Origin: Rhodobacterales bacterium 56_14_T64
GTDB taxonomy: Bacteria; Pseudomonadota; Alphaproteobacteria; Rhodobacterales; Rhodobacteraceae
DNA: 62,794 nucleotides
Assembly (NCBI GenBank): GCA_002162795.1
Contig: MAAY01000105.1
Location: forward strand, 1-62,794
Direction of reading: 5' to 3'
The first letter of the stretch is position 1. The number at the start of each line of letters is the position of its first letter. The notes under the pieces were generated by a model. It worked only from the letters and a program-made list of their open reading frames with translations, was not told the DNA's origin and made no database searches. Below are positions 9,176-20,017 of the stretch, piece by piece. A program made the position numbers and the translations under genes.

Positions 9176-10300
9176 TTATGTAATTCGAATGCGAGGGTTG
9201 AGGTAGACATAGCCGATATCTGATATCAGCTGGGTCACCAGAACCACCACGACGGACACCACGGAAACCGCCAGCAGCAGTTCGATGTCGTTGTTGCTTG
9301 CCGCCTGCACCAGTACCCAGCCAAAACCCTTGTAGTTGAACAGGGTCTCGACGATGACCACGCCGTTGAGCAACCACGGGAATTGCAGCATGATGACGGT
9401 GAAAGGGGCGATCAGTGCGTTTCGAAGCGCGTGTTTGACCACGACATTGTAGAAGCTGACGCCTTTTAGCCGCGCGGTTCTGATATATTGTGCTGTCATC
9501 ACCTCGGTCATCGAGGCGCGGGTCATTCTGGATATGTAGCCCATACCATAGAGAGAGATGGTCAGGACAGGCAGAAAGAAGTTCTCAAAGGTAGGCGCCA
9601 CGGCCACTCGGAACCAGAAGGCCTCGAACCATTCTGGCATAAATGCGATTGAATAGTCGCTTGGCATCTTTGCGGTGGCACTGGTTGCGGTTCCTTTGAA
9701 CCACTTCAGTCCAACCGTCGACGAGGTGAAAACAGCGATGAAGATCACGCCCGAGACATATTCCGGTGTGGCGGTTGTCAGAATGGAGACCGTTGATAAG
9801 GACCGGTCGGTGACTGACCCCTCGCGCATTCCAGCCAAGACTCCGATCAGCAGCGCCGAAGGGACCATTACGATCAGCACCCAGAACATCAAGGCCCCGG
9901 TCATGCCCAATCGCTTGCTGACGATCTGCGAGACGTCGTCCCGGAATACGGTTGAGTAGCCCCAATCGCCCTGAATGATACCACAGAAGCTGGGGGCCTG
10001 GGCCGCCTGTTCGGCGGTCACGGTGCCGAGCATACAGCGACCAGTGACGCCATCCTCAGAAGTGCGGGTCCAGCCAGGCACCACGCCCAACCATTGGCCA
10101 TATTTGACAAATGTTGGCTGCGCATAGCCGTTCTTGTCCAGCCAGCTTGCCACGGCTTCATCCGACATGCGGAAGTTGCCCTGGGTCTTGGCCAGTTTTT
10201 CAAGATTAGGATAAAGATTGGTCAGAAAAAACACAATGAATGTCAGGCATAAAGCAGTGACAATCATTACGGCTGTCCGTCGAAGGATGAACGGTCCCAT
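9176..10300 (-). CDS. peptide-type ABC importer permease (DppB-like)
   Basis: Partner membrane subunit of the importer. The 374-residue protein starts MGPFILRRTAVMIVTALCLT, the typical DppB/OppB opening with one membrane helix followed by a long periplasmic segment (about 35-130). Five more helices follow. The ATPase-contact loop is present (TAQYIRTARLKGVSFYNVV). The start at 10300 is chosen because AGGGGA precedes it; a longer in-frame version would extend into the gap hairpins. It lies 125 bases after the binding-protein gene, the gap holding two hairpins, and 13 bases before the second permease. Confidence 0.93.
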   Translation of the reverse strand: MGPFILRRTAVMIVTALCLTFIVFFLTNLYPNLEKLAKTQGNFRMSDEAVASWLDKNGYAQPTFVKYGQWLGVVPGWTRTSEDGVTGRCMLGTVTAEQAAQAPSFCGIIQGDWGYSTVFRDDVSQIVSKRLGMTGALMFWVLIVMVPSALLIGVLAGMREGSVTDRSLSTVSILTTATPEYVSGVIFIAVFTSSTVGLKWFKGTATSATAKMPSDYSIAFMPEWFEAFWFRVAVAPTFENFFLPVLTISLYGMGYISRMTRASMTEVMTAQYIRTARLKGVSFYNVVVKHALRNALIAPFTVIMLQFPWLLNGVVIVETLFNYKGFGWVLVQAASNNDIELLLAVSVVSVVVVLVTQLISDIGYVYLNPRIRIT

Positions 10301-10329
10301 TAAGTCCCCTGTTGGTCTGGCTGCGCTTT

Positions 10330-10399
10330 GGCCCATCTGGTGTGGGCCTTCTGGTCTAGCGGGTGCCGGGAAAGAACCGCCCCATTCCGGGGGCGGTTC
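10330..10399 (-). terminator. tandem hairpins between binding-protein and permease genes
   Basis: Two stems occupy the gap after the binding-protein stop codon: GAACCGCCCC / GGGGCGGTTC (10374-10383 with 10390-10399) and GGCCCA / TGGGCC (10330-10335 with 10343-10348). Only a short T-run follows the first on the minus strand. In many ABC operons such stems protect the abundant binding-protein mRNA or cause partial termination before the permeases, which I infer here. Confidence 0.6.
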
Positions 10400-10424
10400 C
10401 GTTATTTGTTAGGACAAAAGCGAG

Positions 10425-12089
10425 TTAAGCCGCCCAGCCCCACTTGTAGTGGTGGTGTTCGAACGACACATGCATATCCGTGCCGACAACGCCTTCGCGC
10501 ATGTGACGGTAGATTGCACGCCAGTATGGCTGCACTGTAACGGCCTCGTCCTGGATCATGGCTTCCATCTTGGCCATGACTTCGCGACGCTTATCTGCAT
10601 CTGCCAAAGACAGAGCTTCGGTCAGCAGCGCATCAAAGTCAGGGTTGGCCCAGCCAAATTCGTTCCAGGCTTCGCCGGAGCGATAGGCCAGAGCGTGGAT
10701 CTGCACGCCCAAGGGACGGTGGTTCCAGTTGGTCGAGCTGAACGCGTATTTTGTCCAGTCGTTCCAGAAGGTGGAACCGGGCAGCACTGTGCGCTTCACT
10801 TTGAAGCCAGCATCGCGAAGCTGAGCGGCAACTGCGTCAGTGGTGTTCTTGCGCCAGTCATCGTCGATGGACATGAGCTCATGCTCGAAATCCATCATGC
10901 CAGCTTCTTCCATCAACGCACGCGCTGCGGCAGGATCGGCTGTTTGCTTTGGAATCTCGGCGTATTCCGGGTGGATCGAACCAACATGGTGGTTTTCGGC
11001 AACTGCGCCACGGCCACCATAACCCAGTTCCAAGCACACCGAATTGTCGACTGCCATCTGAAGGGCCTGACGAACCCGCTTGTCAGCATAAACTTTCTTG
11101 CCATCAAATTCGGCTAGCTGGTTAGGCCGGATAACGACGGTCGCCATGGTGACAACTTCGGATTTTGGGTATCCGAGCGAATCTAGAACGTCGATGAATT
11201 CACCAACCGACTCGTGCAGCATGTCCACTTCGTCGGACTCAATGGCCGACATCCACGAGGATGGATCAGTGCCGAAATCGATGTATTCGATCCGGTCCAG
11301 AGCGGCCGGGCCATAAACTTCGTCGCCCCACCAGGTGTGATCTTCGTTTTTGACCAGAATAGCGGAAACACCAACTTCAACTTCGCTGATCAGGTAAGGA
11401 CCGGTGCCTACGTTGGCTGTGTAGTCATTGTCCTGGAAGCTGGAGTGGGTCACAGCAGCTGGGTAATCGGACATGCCAGCGATCAGGGAAATATCTGGGC
11501 TTGGCAGGTTCAGTTTGACTGTGTGGTCATCTACAACTTCGATGGAACCGGCGATTGCTGCACCACTTGCTTCGTCAATCAGCGTGGAGAAACGACCAGC
11601 CATTGAGTTGCCTTCTAGGCCTTTGTCACACCAGCCTTCGATATTGCGAGCAACATCAGCAGCGGTGAAATCGTCGCCGTTGTTCCACTTAACGCCCTTG
11701 CGGAGGTTCAGAGTGTAGACGGTTGCGTCGTCATTAACTTCCCAGCTCTCCAGCAGCATGCCGCGGAACGTACCGTCCGAGTTATACTCGACAAGGTATT
11801 CCAAAGTGCCGCGTGACTGGTTGCCCATTTCGGACCAGGCATAAACCCGAGGGTCTTTCAATTCGCGAACGCTCATCTGAACGCGCAGAGTACCGCCTGC
11901 TTTAGCGTGGCTCATTGCTTGTGCTGGGGCCTGAAGGCCGATCAGTCCGTAAGCCGCCGCAGAAGTTACACCCAGCGCTGTGGCGCGGGTCAGGAACTCG
12001 CGGCGGTCCAATTGGCCGTCAAAAACTTCTTTTGCGTGCATTTTCGCCGCCCAATGGACGGGTGCACCGCTGATAGTGTCGTTAGTCAT
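10425..12089 (-). CDS. Tat-exported solute-binding protein of peptide ABC importer (family 5)
   Basis: Periplasmic receptor that delivers the solute to the permeases. The 554-residue protein has a Tat signal: a 28-residue charged leader, the twin-arginine motif DRREFLTRA (Arg29-Arg30), a hydrophobic stretch and a cleavage site near AQA-M (58). The mature part is a family 5 extracellular binding protein with the hallmarks GGTLRVQM, the [20 protein letters not shown] block (residues about 130-150) and NVGTGPYLI. Tat rather than Sec export suggests folding or cofactor loading in the cytoplasm. It is the first gene of the transporter operon and lies downstream of an AraC-type regulator. The ligand (peptide, metal chelate or other) is unknown. 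Confidence 0.94.
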   Translation of the reverse strand: MTNDTISGAPVHWAAKMHAKEVFDGQLDRREFLTRATALGVTSAAAYGLIGLQAPAQAMSHAKAGGTLRVQMSVRELKDPRVYAWSEMGNQSRGTLEYLVEYNSDGTFRGMLLESWEVNDDATVYTLNLRKGVKWNNGDDFTAADVARNIEGWCDKGLEGNSMAGRFSTLIDEASGAAIAGSIEVVDDHTVKLNLPSPDISLIAGMSDYPAAVTHSSFQDNDYTANVGTGPYLISEVEVGVSAILVKNEDHTWWGDEVYGPAALDRIEYIDFGTDPSSWMSAIESDEVDMLHESVGEFIDVLDSLGYPKSEVVTMATVVIRPNQLAEFDGKKVYADKRVRQALQMAVDNSVCLELGYGGRGAVAENHHVGSIHPEYAEIPKQTADPAAARALMEEAGMMDFEHELMSIDDDWRKNTTDAVAAQLRDAGFKVKRTVLPGSTFWNDWTKYAFSSTNWNHRPLGVQIHALAYRSGEAWNEFGWANPDFDALLTEALSLADADKRREVMAKMEAMIQDEAVTVQPYWRAIYRHMREGVVGTDMHVSFEHHHYKWGWAA

Positions 12090-12346
12090 GAAAACTCTCC
12101 CTGTCGCATCAATGGGATAAATAGCTCTGTAATCGGCGCCGTTTCGGGTGCCGATCAGGCCAAATAAGATGCGGTTTATAGTTTTGTTCTCCCCATGCGT
12201 TTATACCGCCTCACTTAGCCCTTCAGGTCAATGCACAGTTTCGACACTTTTGTGCATAAATGCGACCTTTGACCGTCGTTTATTGGCTTTTGGGCTTTAG
12301 CTCTGGTCACCTGTGTCCACTACTGGCGAAAAGCACTGCAATTTGC

Positions 12347-12368
12347 CCCCTGCCATCTGCTGCAGGGG
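12347..12368 (-). terminator. hairpin just after the AraC-family gene
   Basis: CCCCTGC / GCAGGGG with an 8-base loop sits 2 bases beyond the stop codon of the regulator gene. The minus-strand continuation is only weakly T-rich, so termination efficiency is uncertain. Confidence 0.45.
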
Positions 12369-12370
12369 AA

Positions 12371-13177
12371 TCATTTTCTGGACTGCTTACGAAGACTGCG
12401 CGGAGTCTGGCCGCTGTGTTGGGCAATGAACCGGGTGAAATAGGCAGCGCTGCTGAAATTCAGACGGGTTGCGATCTCTTGAATCGGCAGATCACTTTCG
12501 ATCAACATGCGCCGTGCCGCATAGTGTTGGCGCTCAGTCAGTAGGCCTGCCGCCGTGGTGCCCGTTTCAGCTTTGATCACCCGGGTCAGATGAGTTGCAG
12601 TGACGCCCAGGGCAGCAGCATGATCTGACATACTCATGTTATCACGATGGAATTGCGAAATGCGGGCGCAGTAGGCCTGGGTCAGTCGACGCGCAGCATT
12701 GCGTCGAGGTTGAGCAAACTCGTCACCTTGGGTTTGTCGCCGCAGCAGAATTCCGATCAATTCGCCATGGGCCTGCATGGCGCGGTGCCACATGGTGGCC
12801 TGGTTGTTTTGTTCGCGCAGCATGGCGTCGAGCAGAGCAGTCAGATGGGTTTGTTCGCTCAAATCACTGATGCGTAGATGCTGAGGCCGGTGTGGCAGCG
12901 CGATGGCATTTGAGACCGGCACAAGCAGTGCCTGACCAAGGCAACCACGCCCGAATTCAAAGGCCATCAGCCCCCCGGCAGGGACGAACAAAGCATGATG
13001 TGCCCCAAATCCGTGACGCGATCCATCCAATAGGGCGCGGCCTTGCCCCCTGGTAATCCAGATCAGTAGATGTTTGTCGCGATCATGCGCCAATTCAGTT
13101 TGCCAGGGCCCGTTTGGGCATAAGCCGGTCAGTGGAACAACTTGCATTTCTTCAATTAGGCTTGGGTCATAGGGCAT
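12371..13177 (-). CDS. AraC-family transcription regulator
   Basis: A 268-residue regulator with an N-terminal cupin-like sensing domain (about 1-110) and a C-terminal AraC double helix-turn-helix (about 165-265). The first recognition unit is seen around MSDHAAALGVTATHLTRVI. The second contains LPIQEIATRLNFSSAAYFTR followed by the conserved F-x-x-x-x-G-x-x-P-x-x-x-R pattern. Its gene is on the same strand, 281 bases upstream of the ABC importer operon, so it is the likely local regulator of that transporter; this is inference from position. The N-terminal half carries no ligand motif I can name. Confidence 0.92.
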   Translation of the reverse strand: MPYDPSLIEEMQVVPLTGLCPNGPWQTELAHDRDKHLLIWITRGQGRALLDGSRHGFGAHHALFVPAGGLMAFEFGRGCLGQALLVPVSNAIALPHRPQHLRISDLSEQTHLTALLDAMLREQNNQATMWHRAMQAHGELIGILLRRQTQGDEFAQPRRNAARRLTQAYCARISQFHRDNMSMSDHAAALGVTATHLTRVIKAETGTTAAGLLTERQHYAARRMLIESDLPIQEIATRLNFSSAAYFTRFIAQHSGQTPRSLRKQSRK

Positions 13178-13267
13178 ATTATATTATTTTCAAAATTGAA
13201 TTGGTGCATGAAATTGCACATGAATTACCGATTCTGACAAGGATGCTCTTGGCAAAGGGCGCGCAAG

Positions 13268-14128
13268 TCACTCAGTTGGAGTATATGGCAACCAATCGCG
13301 CATTTTGGAGCGAAACCAAGTGCGCTGCCGTTTGGCAAACCGCCGCGTCGCAACCGAGGCCTGCTCACGCGCTTGCTCCATCGTCAGCTCGCCGTTCAGA
13401 TACCCCATCAATTCGGGCACGCCAATGGCTCGACACGACGGCAGCGCGGGGTCATATCGGTCCTGCATGGCTTTGGCCTCGTCCAGGGCACCTTGGTCCA
13501 GCATCAAGTCAAACCTTCGCCGTATGCGCGTCTCAAGCCAATCTTTATCAACGTCAAACACCAACGCAGCACAGGCACTGACTGGTAGCAACGGCGGCGG
13601 AGTGTCGTCTTGCCACGCCGATAACGGTTTGCCTGTTGCCTGCAAAACTTCCCAAGCCCGTTGCACCCGGGCGCGGTTTTTCACATCGATCCGTGATTTG
13701 GTCTCGACATCCAGAACCAGCAGCATGTCTTCTATCGGTAGATCATCTCCCAAGGCGCGTATTTCTGCTGGGGTCGGCGGAATCTCAGCCATGCCGATTG
13801 TCAGGGCCGTGTAATATAGGCCCGTGCCTCCGATGATGATGGGTCGATCGGGTCCGCTTAGCAATGGTGTGACCTCTCGCAACCAGTGGCCTGCAGAATA
13901 AGCTGCATCAAAATGCAGGTGGCCATAGAGCGCATGTCTGGTCCCGGCTTCTTCTGCGGCTGTGGGACGCGCGGTGATCACCCGCCAACAGTCATAGACC
14001 TGGCTGGCATCTGCGTTGATGATCACACCGCCCTGTTGCTGGGCGATTTCCAACGCCAAGGCCGACTTGCCCGAGGCGGTAGGACCAGCGATCAGAACCG
14101 GTTGGTCCGGGGATATCTTTGGCAACAT
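13268..14128 (-). CDS. miaA: tRNA dimethylallyltransferase
   Basis: MiaA transfers a dimethylallyl group to N6 of A37 in tRNAs that read UNN codons, the first step towards ms2i6A. The protein of about 286 residues has the P-loop GPTASGKS near its N-terminus, the [17 protein letters not shown] block that binds the prenyl donor and substrate base, and the [13 protein letters not shown] segment. Its length is slightly below the roughly 310 residues of E. coli MiaA, as usual in this group. A GTG at 14131 directly before the ATG is an alternative start. It is divergent from pyrH. Confidence 0.97.
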   Translation of the reverse strand: MLPKISPDQPVLIAGPTASGKSALALEIAQQQGGVIINADASQVYDCWRVITARPTAAEEAGTRHALYGHLHFDAAYSAGHWLREVTPLLSGPDRPIIIGGTGLYYTALTIGMAEIPPTPAEIRALGDDLPIEDMLLVLDVETKSRIDVKNRARVQRAWEVLQATGKPLSAWQDDTPPPLLPVSACAALVFDVDKDWLETRIRRRFDLMLDQGALDEAKAMQDRYDPALPSCRAIGVPELMGYLNGELTMEQAREQASVATRRFAKRQRTWFRSKMRDWLPYTPTE

Positions 14129-14260
14129 CACGTATGTAGTCCTAGCTTATGAAAAACCGGCACGATTTAGCGTTGAAACTGCGTCAACTTGCATTGAACA
14201 TGGTGCCGTTTTGCGTCATTTTGCCCGGCAGACTAACCCCGTCACATTCCGGAGTGCAAT

Positions 14261-15007
14261 ATGCCCCTTTCCACTGATCAGTCGAGCGGTCATCCCGCTG
14301 CTACCTATAAACGCGTCATGCTGAAGATTTCCGGCGAAGCGCTGATGGGGGATCAGGGCTTTGGTTTGCACCCGCCAACGGTGCATCGGATCGCTGAAGA
14401 GGTGAAATCGGTACACGAGCTGGGCGTCGAGATTTGCATGGTCATAGGCGGCGGCAATATCTTTCGCGGGCTGTCTGGCTCGGCGCAGGGCATGGAACGT
14501 ACCACTGCTGATTACATGGGAATGCTGGCGACGGTGATGAACGCGCTGGCGATGCAAAGTGCACTTGAAGAGGTGGGCGTGTTCACCCGCGTCATCTCGG
14601 CTATTCCAATGGATCAGGTCTGTGAGCCCTATATTCGCCGCCGCGCTGTACGCCACCTTGAGAAAAAGCGGGTCTGCATCTTTGCAGCAGGGACCGGAAA
14701 CCCCTATTTCACAACCGATACTGCGGCCACTTTGCGGGCCAGTGAGATGTCATGCGAAGCGATTTTCAAGGGCACCAAAGTCGACGGGGTTTATGACAAA
14801 GATCCGATGAAATTCGATGACGCGGTGCGGTATGATGAAGTGTCATATGATGATGTTCTGATCAAACGTCTGGGCGTTATGGATGCCTCGGCAATTGCCT
14901 TGGCGCGCGACAACAACTTGCCGATCATCGTATTCTCACTGGATGAGCCAGGTGGTTTCCGGGGAATTTTGGCGGGTGAGGGCACCTATACCAGAGTCCA
15001 AGGGTAA
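14261..15007 (+). CDS. pyrH: UMP kinase
   Basis: PyrH phosphorylates UMP to UDP with ATP, feeding RNA, DNA and UDP-sugar synthesis, and is allosterically controlled by GTP and UTP. The 248-residue protein belongs to the amino-acid-kinase fold. Visible blocks include [10 protein letters not shown] with the ATP-binding Lys, [10 protein letters not shown], and [17 protein letters not shown], which binds UMP. It opens the long plus-strand envelope cluster but ends in its own terminator at 15031-15060, so much of its transcription probably stops before frr. Typical gene order in Alphaproteobacteria. Confidence 0.98.
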   Translation: MPLSTDQSSGHPAATYKRVMLKISGEALMGDQGFGLHPPTVHRIAEEVKSVHELGVEICMVIGGGNIFRGLSGSAQGMERTTADYMGMLATVMNALAMQSALEEVGVFTRVISAIPMDQVCEPYIRRRAVRHLEKKRVCIFAAGTGNPYFTTDTAATLRASEMSCEAIFKGTKVDGVYDKDPMKFDDAVRYDEVSYDDVLIKRLGVMDASAIALARDNNLPIIVFSLDEPGGFRGILAGEGTYTRVQG

Positions 15008-15030
15008 ACACGGTTGCAATTGAAGTGGGT

Positions 15031-15060
15031 CGGAATTTTCAAAAATTCCGGCTCTTTTTC
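15031..15060 (+). terminator. intrinsic terminator after pyrH
   Basis: CGGAATTTT / AAAATTCCG with a 2-base loop is followed by GCTCTTTTTC. It lies 24 bases after the pyrH stop codon and separates pyrH from frr. Confidence 0.85.
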
Positions 15061-15227
15061 TTTGAAGAAAACGGATTGAGAGTCCTTTTGTTGCTTGGTG
15101 AGGCAAGGGTTTGAAGGGGCTAATCTCATATCGCATCAGTAATATTCCGCACTGAGATTGCTATACAAGGCCTGACGAATGGCTTAAGAGCCTAGAAAAC
15201 ATCACCTGACGACAGGGAGAGAGCAGC

Positions 15228-15791
15228 ATGTCTGACGATTTTATTCTCGACACCGACGACCTGCAGCGCCGTATGGACGGCGCCATGGCCAATTTGAAAA
15301 CTGAATTTGCCAGTCTGCGGACCGGTCGTGCCTCGGGCTCAATGCTTGAGCCGATCATGGTCGATGCTTACGGTACTAAAACGCCGATCAACCAGGTGGG
15401 AACGGTCAATGTGCCTGAACCACGCATGGTGACGATCAACGTCTGGGACAAGGGCCTGGTGGGTAAGGTTGAAAAAGCGATCCGCGAAAGTGGCTTGGGG
15501 ATCAACCCACAACTGAATGGCACAATTATCATGCTGCCAATTCCTGAGCTGAACGAAGAACGCCGCCGCGAATTGACCAAAGTGGCTGGGCAATATGCAG
15601 AACACGGCCGCGTTGCGATCCGCAACATCCGTCGCGACGGTATGGACCAAATCAAAAAAGCTAAGGCTGATGGAATGTCTGAGGATGACCAGAAATTCTG
15701 GGAAACTGAGGTGCAGGACATGACCAATGCGATGATCAAAGTGGTCGATACCGGTCTGGAGACCAAGCAAGAAGAAATCATGCAGGTCTGA
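15228..15791 (+). CDS. frr: ribosome recycling factor
   Basis: RRF works with EF-G to split the ribosome after termination. The 187-residue length matches the family (about 185). The signature blocks are present: LRTGRAS near residue 33, the VNVPEPRM region, and the C-terminal helical pattern [20 protein letters not shown] with RRDG. A strong ribosome binding site (AGGGAGAG) lies just before the ATG. A gap of about 220 bases with the pyrH terminator precedes it, so it should have its own promoter, and uppS follows after 9 bases. Confidence 0.98.
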   Translation: MSDDFILDTDDLQRRMDGAMANLKTEFASLRTGRASGSMLEPIMVDAYGTKTPINQVGTVNVPEPRMVTINVWDKGLVGKVEKAIRESGLGINPQLNGTIIMLPIPELNEERRRELTKVAGQYAEHGRVAIRNIRRDGMDQIKKAKADGMSEDDQKFWETEVQDMTNAMIKVVDTGLETKQEEIMQV

Positions 15792-15800
15792 CGCTGTAAT

Positions 15801-16555
<755 letters not shown>

Positions 16556-16559
<4 letters not shown>

Positions 16560-17347
16560 GCAATAATGACCGCTGGTCAGATCTGGCTCCACGGTTAATC
16601 TCGGCTGTTGTTATGCTGATACTGGGCGGAATTGCCGTCTGGGCCGGTGGTCTGCTTTTCAACGTGTTGATCGCCCTGTGTTGTGGTGGCTTGATCTGGG
16701 AGTTGGTCCGGATGCTGGCCCCTGACCGGTCGGCTGTTGCGTTGCAACTGGGCCTGCTTGGCGGCGCTGCTACATTGGCCGCCGCCGTGTTGCCGCCAAT
16801 TTGGGCTGTGCCATTGCTGGTTGCTCCGGCGATGGTAGGCTTGTCTCAGCTGTCGCAACATCGAAAATACTACTTTGGGTTTATGCTTTGGGCACTGATT
16901 GCCGGTTTCGGCTTTATTTGGCTGCGTAGTGAACTGGGCATGCAGTGGATGTTGTGGCTGATTGGCGTAGTGGTTGTCACAGACGTTGCAGGATATTTTG
17001 CGGGCAAAATGATTGGTGGGCCTAAATTCTGGCCGCGGGTCAGCCCCAAGAAAACTTGGTCGGGCACTTCAGCAGGTTGGGTTGCAGCGGCCCTGGTTGG
17101 GTTTTGGTTTGCTCAGGCCCAGAACCTTGGACTGGGCTTGGTGGTATTATCCGTTCTGGTAGCCATGGCCAGCCAGGCTGGCGACGTTGCTGAAAGTGCG
17201 CTTAAGCGTAAGATGGGCGTCAAGGACTCTAGTGCTTTGATCCCTGGCCATGGCGGATTATTTGACCGATTTGACGGAATGCTGGGCGCAGCGGCGATGG
17301 TGCTGATCTTCCTTACTCTTTGGGGCCTGCCAAGCGGGACACTGTAA
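16556..17347 (+). CDS. cdsA: phosphatidate cytidylyltransferase
   Basis: CdsA makes CDP-diacylglycerol from phosphatidic acid and CTP, the branch point of phospholipid synthesis, in the inner membrane. The 263-residue protein has about seven or eight hydrophobic segments and the C-terminal CDS signature region around SALKRKMGVKDSSALIPGHG with GLFDRFDG. It overlaps uppS (ATGA) and dxr (the TAA stop shares a base with the next ATG), so translation is coupled across all three. Confidence 0.97.
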
Positions 17348-18519
17348 TGCGAAAAATTTCGATATTGGGCGCCACCGGGTCAGTTGGACAAAATACCATC
17401 GACCTGATCCGGCGCGATTGTGATGCCTATGACGTGGTTGCACTGACGGGTGGAGCGAATATTGCACAACTGGCTGCCGATGCTTTGGCCTTGCAGGCTG
17501 ATGTGGCGGTTACCGCCTACGAGGACCGCTTGGATGATCTGCGTGCCGCCCTTGCTGGGACCGGGGTTGAAGCTGCCGCAGGGCAGGTGGCACTGGTTGA
17601 GGCTGCTGCGCGGCCTGCCGACTGGATGATGTCGGCCATCGTTGGCTCTGCCGGCCTGGCTCCGGGGCTTGCAGCCCTGCAACAGGGTACGACACTGGCG
17701 TTGGCCAACAAAGAATCGCTGGTCTGCGCCGGCGCCTTGTTGCTGGACACCGCAAAACGCCACAACGCCCGTATTCTACCGGTGGACAGTGAACATTCGG
17801 CTGTGTTTCAGGGCCTGGTGGGTGAGGACATGGAGGCGGTCGAGCGGATCATCATCACCGCGTCAGGCGGCGCGTTTCGGGATTGGCCGCTGGACAAGTT
17901 GAGCAGCGCGACCTTGGAGCAGGCATCGTCGCATCCCAATTGGGACATGGGACAGCGGATCACCATCGACAGCGCATCAATGTTTAATAAAGCCATGGAA
18001 GTGATTGAGACGCGTGAGTATTTTGGTGTCTCACCGGATCAGATCGAAGTGCTGGTACACCCAGAATCGATGGTCCATGCCATGGTCGGGTTCCGTGACG
18101 GCGCCCTGATGGCGCATTTGGGCGCGCCGGATATGCGCCACGCCATTGGCTATGCGCTCCATTGGCCCGAACGTCGCGACTTGCCAGTTGCCCGTTTGGA
18201 CTTGGCAAAAATCGGCCAGTTGAACTTTTCCACGCCGGACCCTGCGCGGTTCCCAGCCCTTGGGTTGGCCTATCAAACCATGGCACGTGGTGGCATGATG
18301 GGGGCAGCGTTCAACGGGGCCAAAGAGCGGGTGCTGGATCACTTCATCGCGAGCCGGATTGGTTTTCTGGATATGGCAACCATTGTTGAACAGGTGCTGG
18401 AGTATTTCGATGGACAAGCCAGTCTCATTGATGCCGCAATGACACTGGATAACGTGTCGAAGATTGACCAGCTGGCACGGCAACAAGCCGATTTGGCTAT
18501 GACAAAACGAACAGGGTAG
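17347..18519 (+). CDS. dxr: 1-deoxy-D-xylulose 5-phosphate reductoisomerase
   Basis: It is the committed step of the MEP isoprenoid pathway, turning DXP into MEP with NADPH. It therefore supplies precursors for UppS next door; ispD and ispF of the same pathway are at 44.4-45.5 kb. The 390-residue protein has the NADPH fold GATGSVGQNTIDLI and ALANKESLVCAG. It also has the metal- and substrate-binding PVDSEHSAVFQ and the flexible-loop region ASGGAFRDWP. The start at 17347 overlaps the cdsA stop codon by one base; an upstream in-frame codon would lie inside cdsA and is less likely. Confidence 0.98.
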   Translation: MRKISILGATGSVGQNTIDLIRRDCDAYDVVALTGGANIAQLAADALALQADVAVTAYEDRLDDLRAALAGTGVEAAAGQVALVEAAARPADWMMSAIVGSAGLAPGLAALQQGTTLALANKESLVCAGALLLDTAKRHNARILPVDSEHSAVFQGLVGEDMEAVERIIITASGGAFRDWPLDKLSSATLEQASSHPNWDMGQRITIDSASMFNKAMEVIETREYFGVSPDQIEVLVHPESMVHAMVGFRDGALMAHLGAPDMRHAIGYALHWPERRDLPVARLDLAKIGQLNFSTPDPARFPALGLAYQTMARGGMMGAAFNGAKERVLDHFIASRIGFLDMATIVEQVLEYFDGQASLIDAAMTLDNVSKIDQLARQQADLAMTKRTG

Positions 18520-18523
18520 TATT

Positions 18524-19873
18524 TTGGACGTAGTTTCACTCATTCCGCAGTTTGGCGGCTTTCTTTACACGCTGCTCAGCTTTGTAGTCGCCTTGTCGGT
18601 GATCGTGGCTGTGCACGAGTATGGTCACTATATTATTGGCCGTTGGTCCGGCATTCACGCCGAGGTGTTCTCGCTGGGATTCGGGCCGGTGTTGTGGAGC
18701 CGCCTCGACCAGCACGGCACACGCTGGCAGGTGGCACTGCTGCCCTTTGGCGGTTTTGTGAAGTTTCTTGGTGATGCAAATGCCGCGTCTGGCAAGGATG
18801 AGGACGCGATGGCCGAGGCTGAAACGGATCCAGCCTTGCTGCGCCGCACCATGCACGGGGCGCCCCTGTGGGCGCGCTCGGCCACTGTGGCCGCAGGCCC
18901 AGTTTTCAACTTTGTCTTTTCAGCGTTGATTTTTGCCGGGGTCTTTATGGTTCAGGGAGAACCGCGTGATCCGTTGACTATTGGTGAGTTGGTGCCTCTG
19001 CCGGGTGTGGTTAACGAACTACATGAAGGGGACGAGATTCTTTCGATTGCTGGTCTGGATGCTCCCAGCATCCTGGATTCGACCAATTGGAACATTTTCC
19101 GCAGCGAAATCCCCTCAGAACAACCGTTGGACTATGCGATCCGACGCGACGGGGTAGAGATGACTGTCAGCGGCCCCAACCTTGCACCTCCTTTTGTGCG
19201 GTCGGTGGCACCGCGCAGCGCTGCCTCGGATATTGAGTTGATGCCGGGTGACGTGATCACCGCCGTCGATGGAGAGCCTGTAGTGGCCTTTGCCCAGCTC
19301 AAACAGATTGTCGAGAGTGCCGCCGGCAAAGTCTTGCTGCTTGATGTTTGGCGTGATGGTCAGACAATTGAGCTAGCCCTGGCACCACGGCGCATTGACG
19401 AACCGCAGCCGGATGGCAGTTTTGCAACCAAATGGCGGATCGGTATTGCAGGGGGACTGGTCTTTCAGCCGGCCACAACAACCGTTGGGCCTGTGGATGC
19501 GCTAAGCGCTGGCGCTGTTCAAGTTTGGATGGTGGTAGATACGTCGTTGTCTGGGTTGAAACACATGATCACCGGAGCGATCAGCACCTGTAACCTGTCC
19601 GGCCCATTGGGAATTGCAGAAACCTCGGGTGCGATGGCCAGTCAGGGCGTGCAAAGCTTTATTTGGTTCATCGCAGTTCTGTCTGCGGCAGTTGGATTGT
19701 TGAACCTGTTCCCGATTCCTGCGCTGGATGGAGGGCATCTGATGTTTTATGCCTACGAGGCCGTGGTCAGAAAGCCGCCAAGCGATATGGCTATGCGCGT
19801 GCTGATGACGCTGGGCATTGCCGCAATTTTGACACTGATGGTTTTTGCCTTGGGCAATGATATCTTCTGCTAG
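18524..19873 (+). CDS. rseP: site-2 intramembrane metalloprotease
   Basis: RseP cuts transmembrane helices, releasing an envelope-stress sigma factor from its anti-sigma, and removes leftover signal peptides. The 449-residue protein has the zinc motif HEYGH (His31, Glu32, His35) in its first helix. A periplasmic PDZ portion (about 130-300, with GDVITAVDGEPV) follows. The third metal ligand is in the C-terminal NLFPIPALDGGHL motif. The start appears to be a TTG at 18524, 4 bases after the dxr stop codon; no ATG is available nearby in this frame. A hairpin at 19889-19916 follows it. Confidence 0.95.
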   Translation: MDVVSLIPQFGGFLYTLLSFVVALSVIVAVHEYGHYIIGRWSGIHAEVFSLGFGPVLWSRLDQHGTRWQVALLPFGGFVKFLGDANAASGKDEDAMAEAETDPALLRRTMHGAPLWARSATVAAGPVFNFVFSALIFAGVFMVQGEPRDPLTIGELVPLPGVVNELHEGDEILSIAGLDAPSILDSTNWNIFRSEIPSEQPLDYAIRRDGVEMTVSGPNLAPPFVRSVAPRSAASDIELMPGDVITAVDGEPVVAFAQLKQIVESAAGKVLLLDVWRDGQTIELALAPRRIDEPQPDGSFATKWRIGIAGGLVFQPATTTVGPVDALSAGAVQVWMVVDTSLSGLKHMITGAISTCNLSGPLGIAETSGAMASQGVQSFIWFIAVLSAAVGLLNLFPIPALDGGHLMFYAYEAVVRKPPSDMAMRVLMTLGIAAILTLMVFALGNDIFC

Positions 19874-19882
19874 ACAGAACTC

Positions 19883-19916
19883 AAAAAAGGACGATTGCCT
19901 GATTTGGCTATCGTCC
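19883..19916 (-). terminator. hairpin with T-tract in minus-strand orientation
   Basis: GGACGAT-T-GCC / GGC-T-ATCGTCC (19889-19899 with 19906-19916) is preceded on the plus strand by six A. Read on the minus strand it is a stem followed by TTTTTT, the form of an intrinsic terminator. No minus-strand gene is known here, so it may end an antisense transcript, or it may simply act as a 3' hairpin of rseP. Confidence 0.5.
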
Positions 19917-20017
19917 AACTCTCGCCACATTCCCAAGTTAATGTTTTGGTAAGGGGCTCTGCGCCGCACGGCGATTATGCAGAGTTGTACCACACTCAAA
20001 CCTAGGGGGTCTGGAGT

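Noticed and set aside
12240-12346. Possible short frames in the gap before the binding-protein gene
   Set aside because: No ribosome binding site or credible start; more likely the promoter region of the importer operon.
18031-18543. 170-codon minus-strand frame over dxr
   Set aside because: Antisense shadow of dxr without a ribosome binding site or family features.
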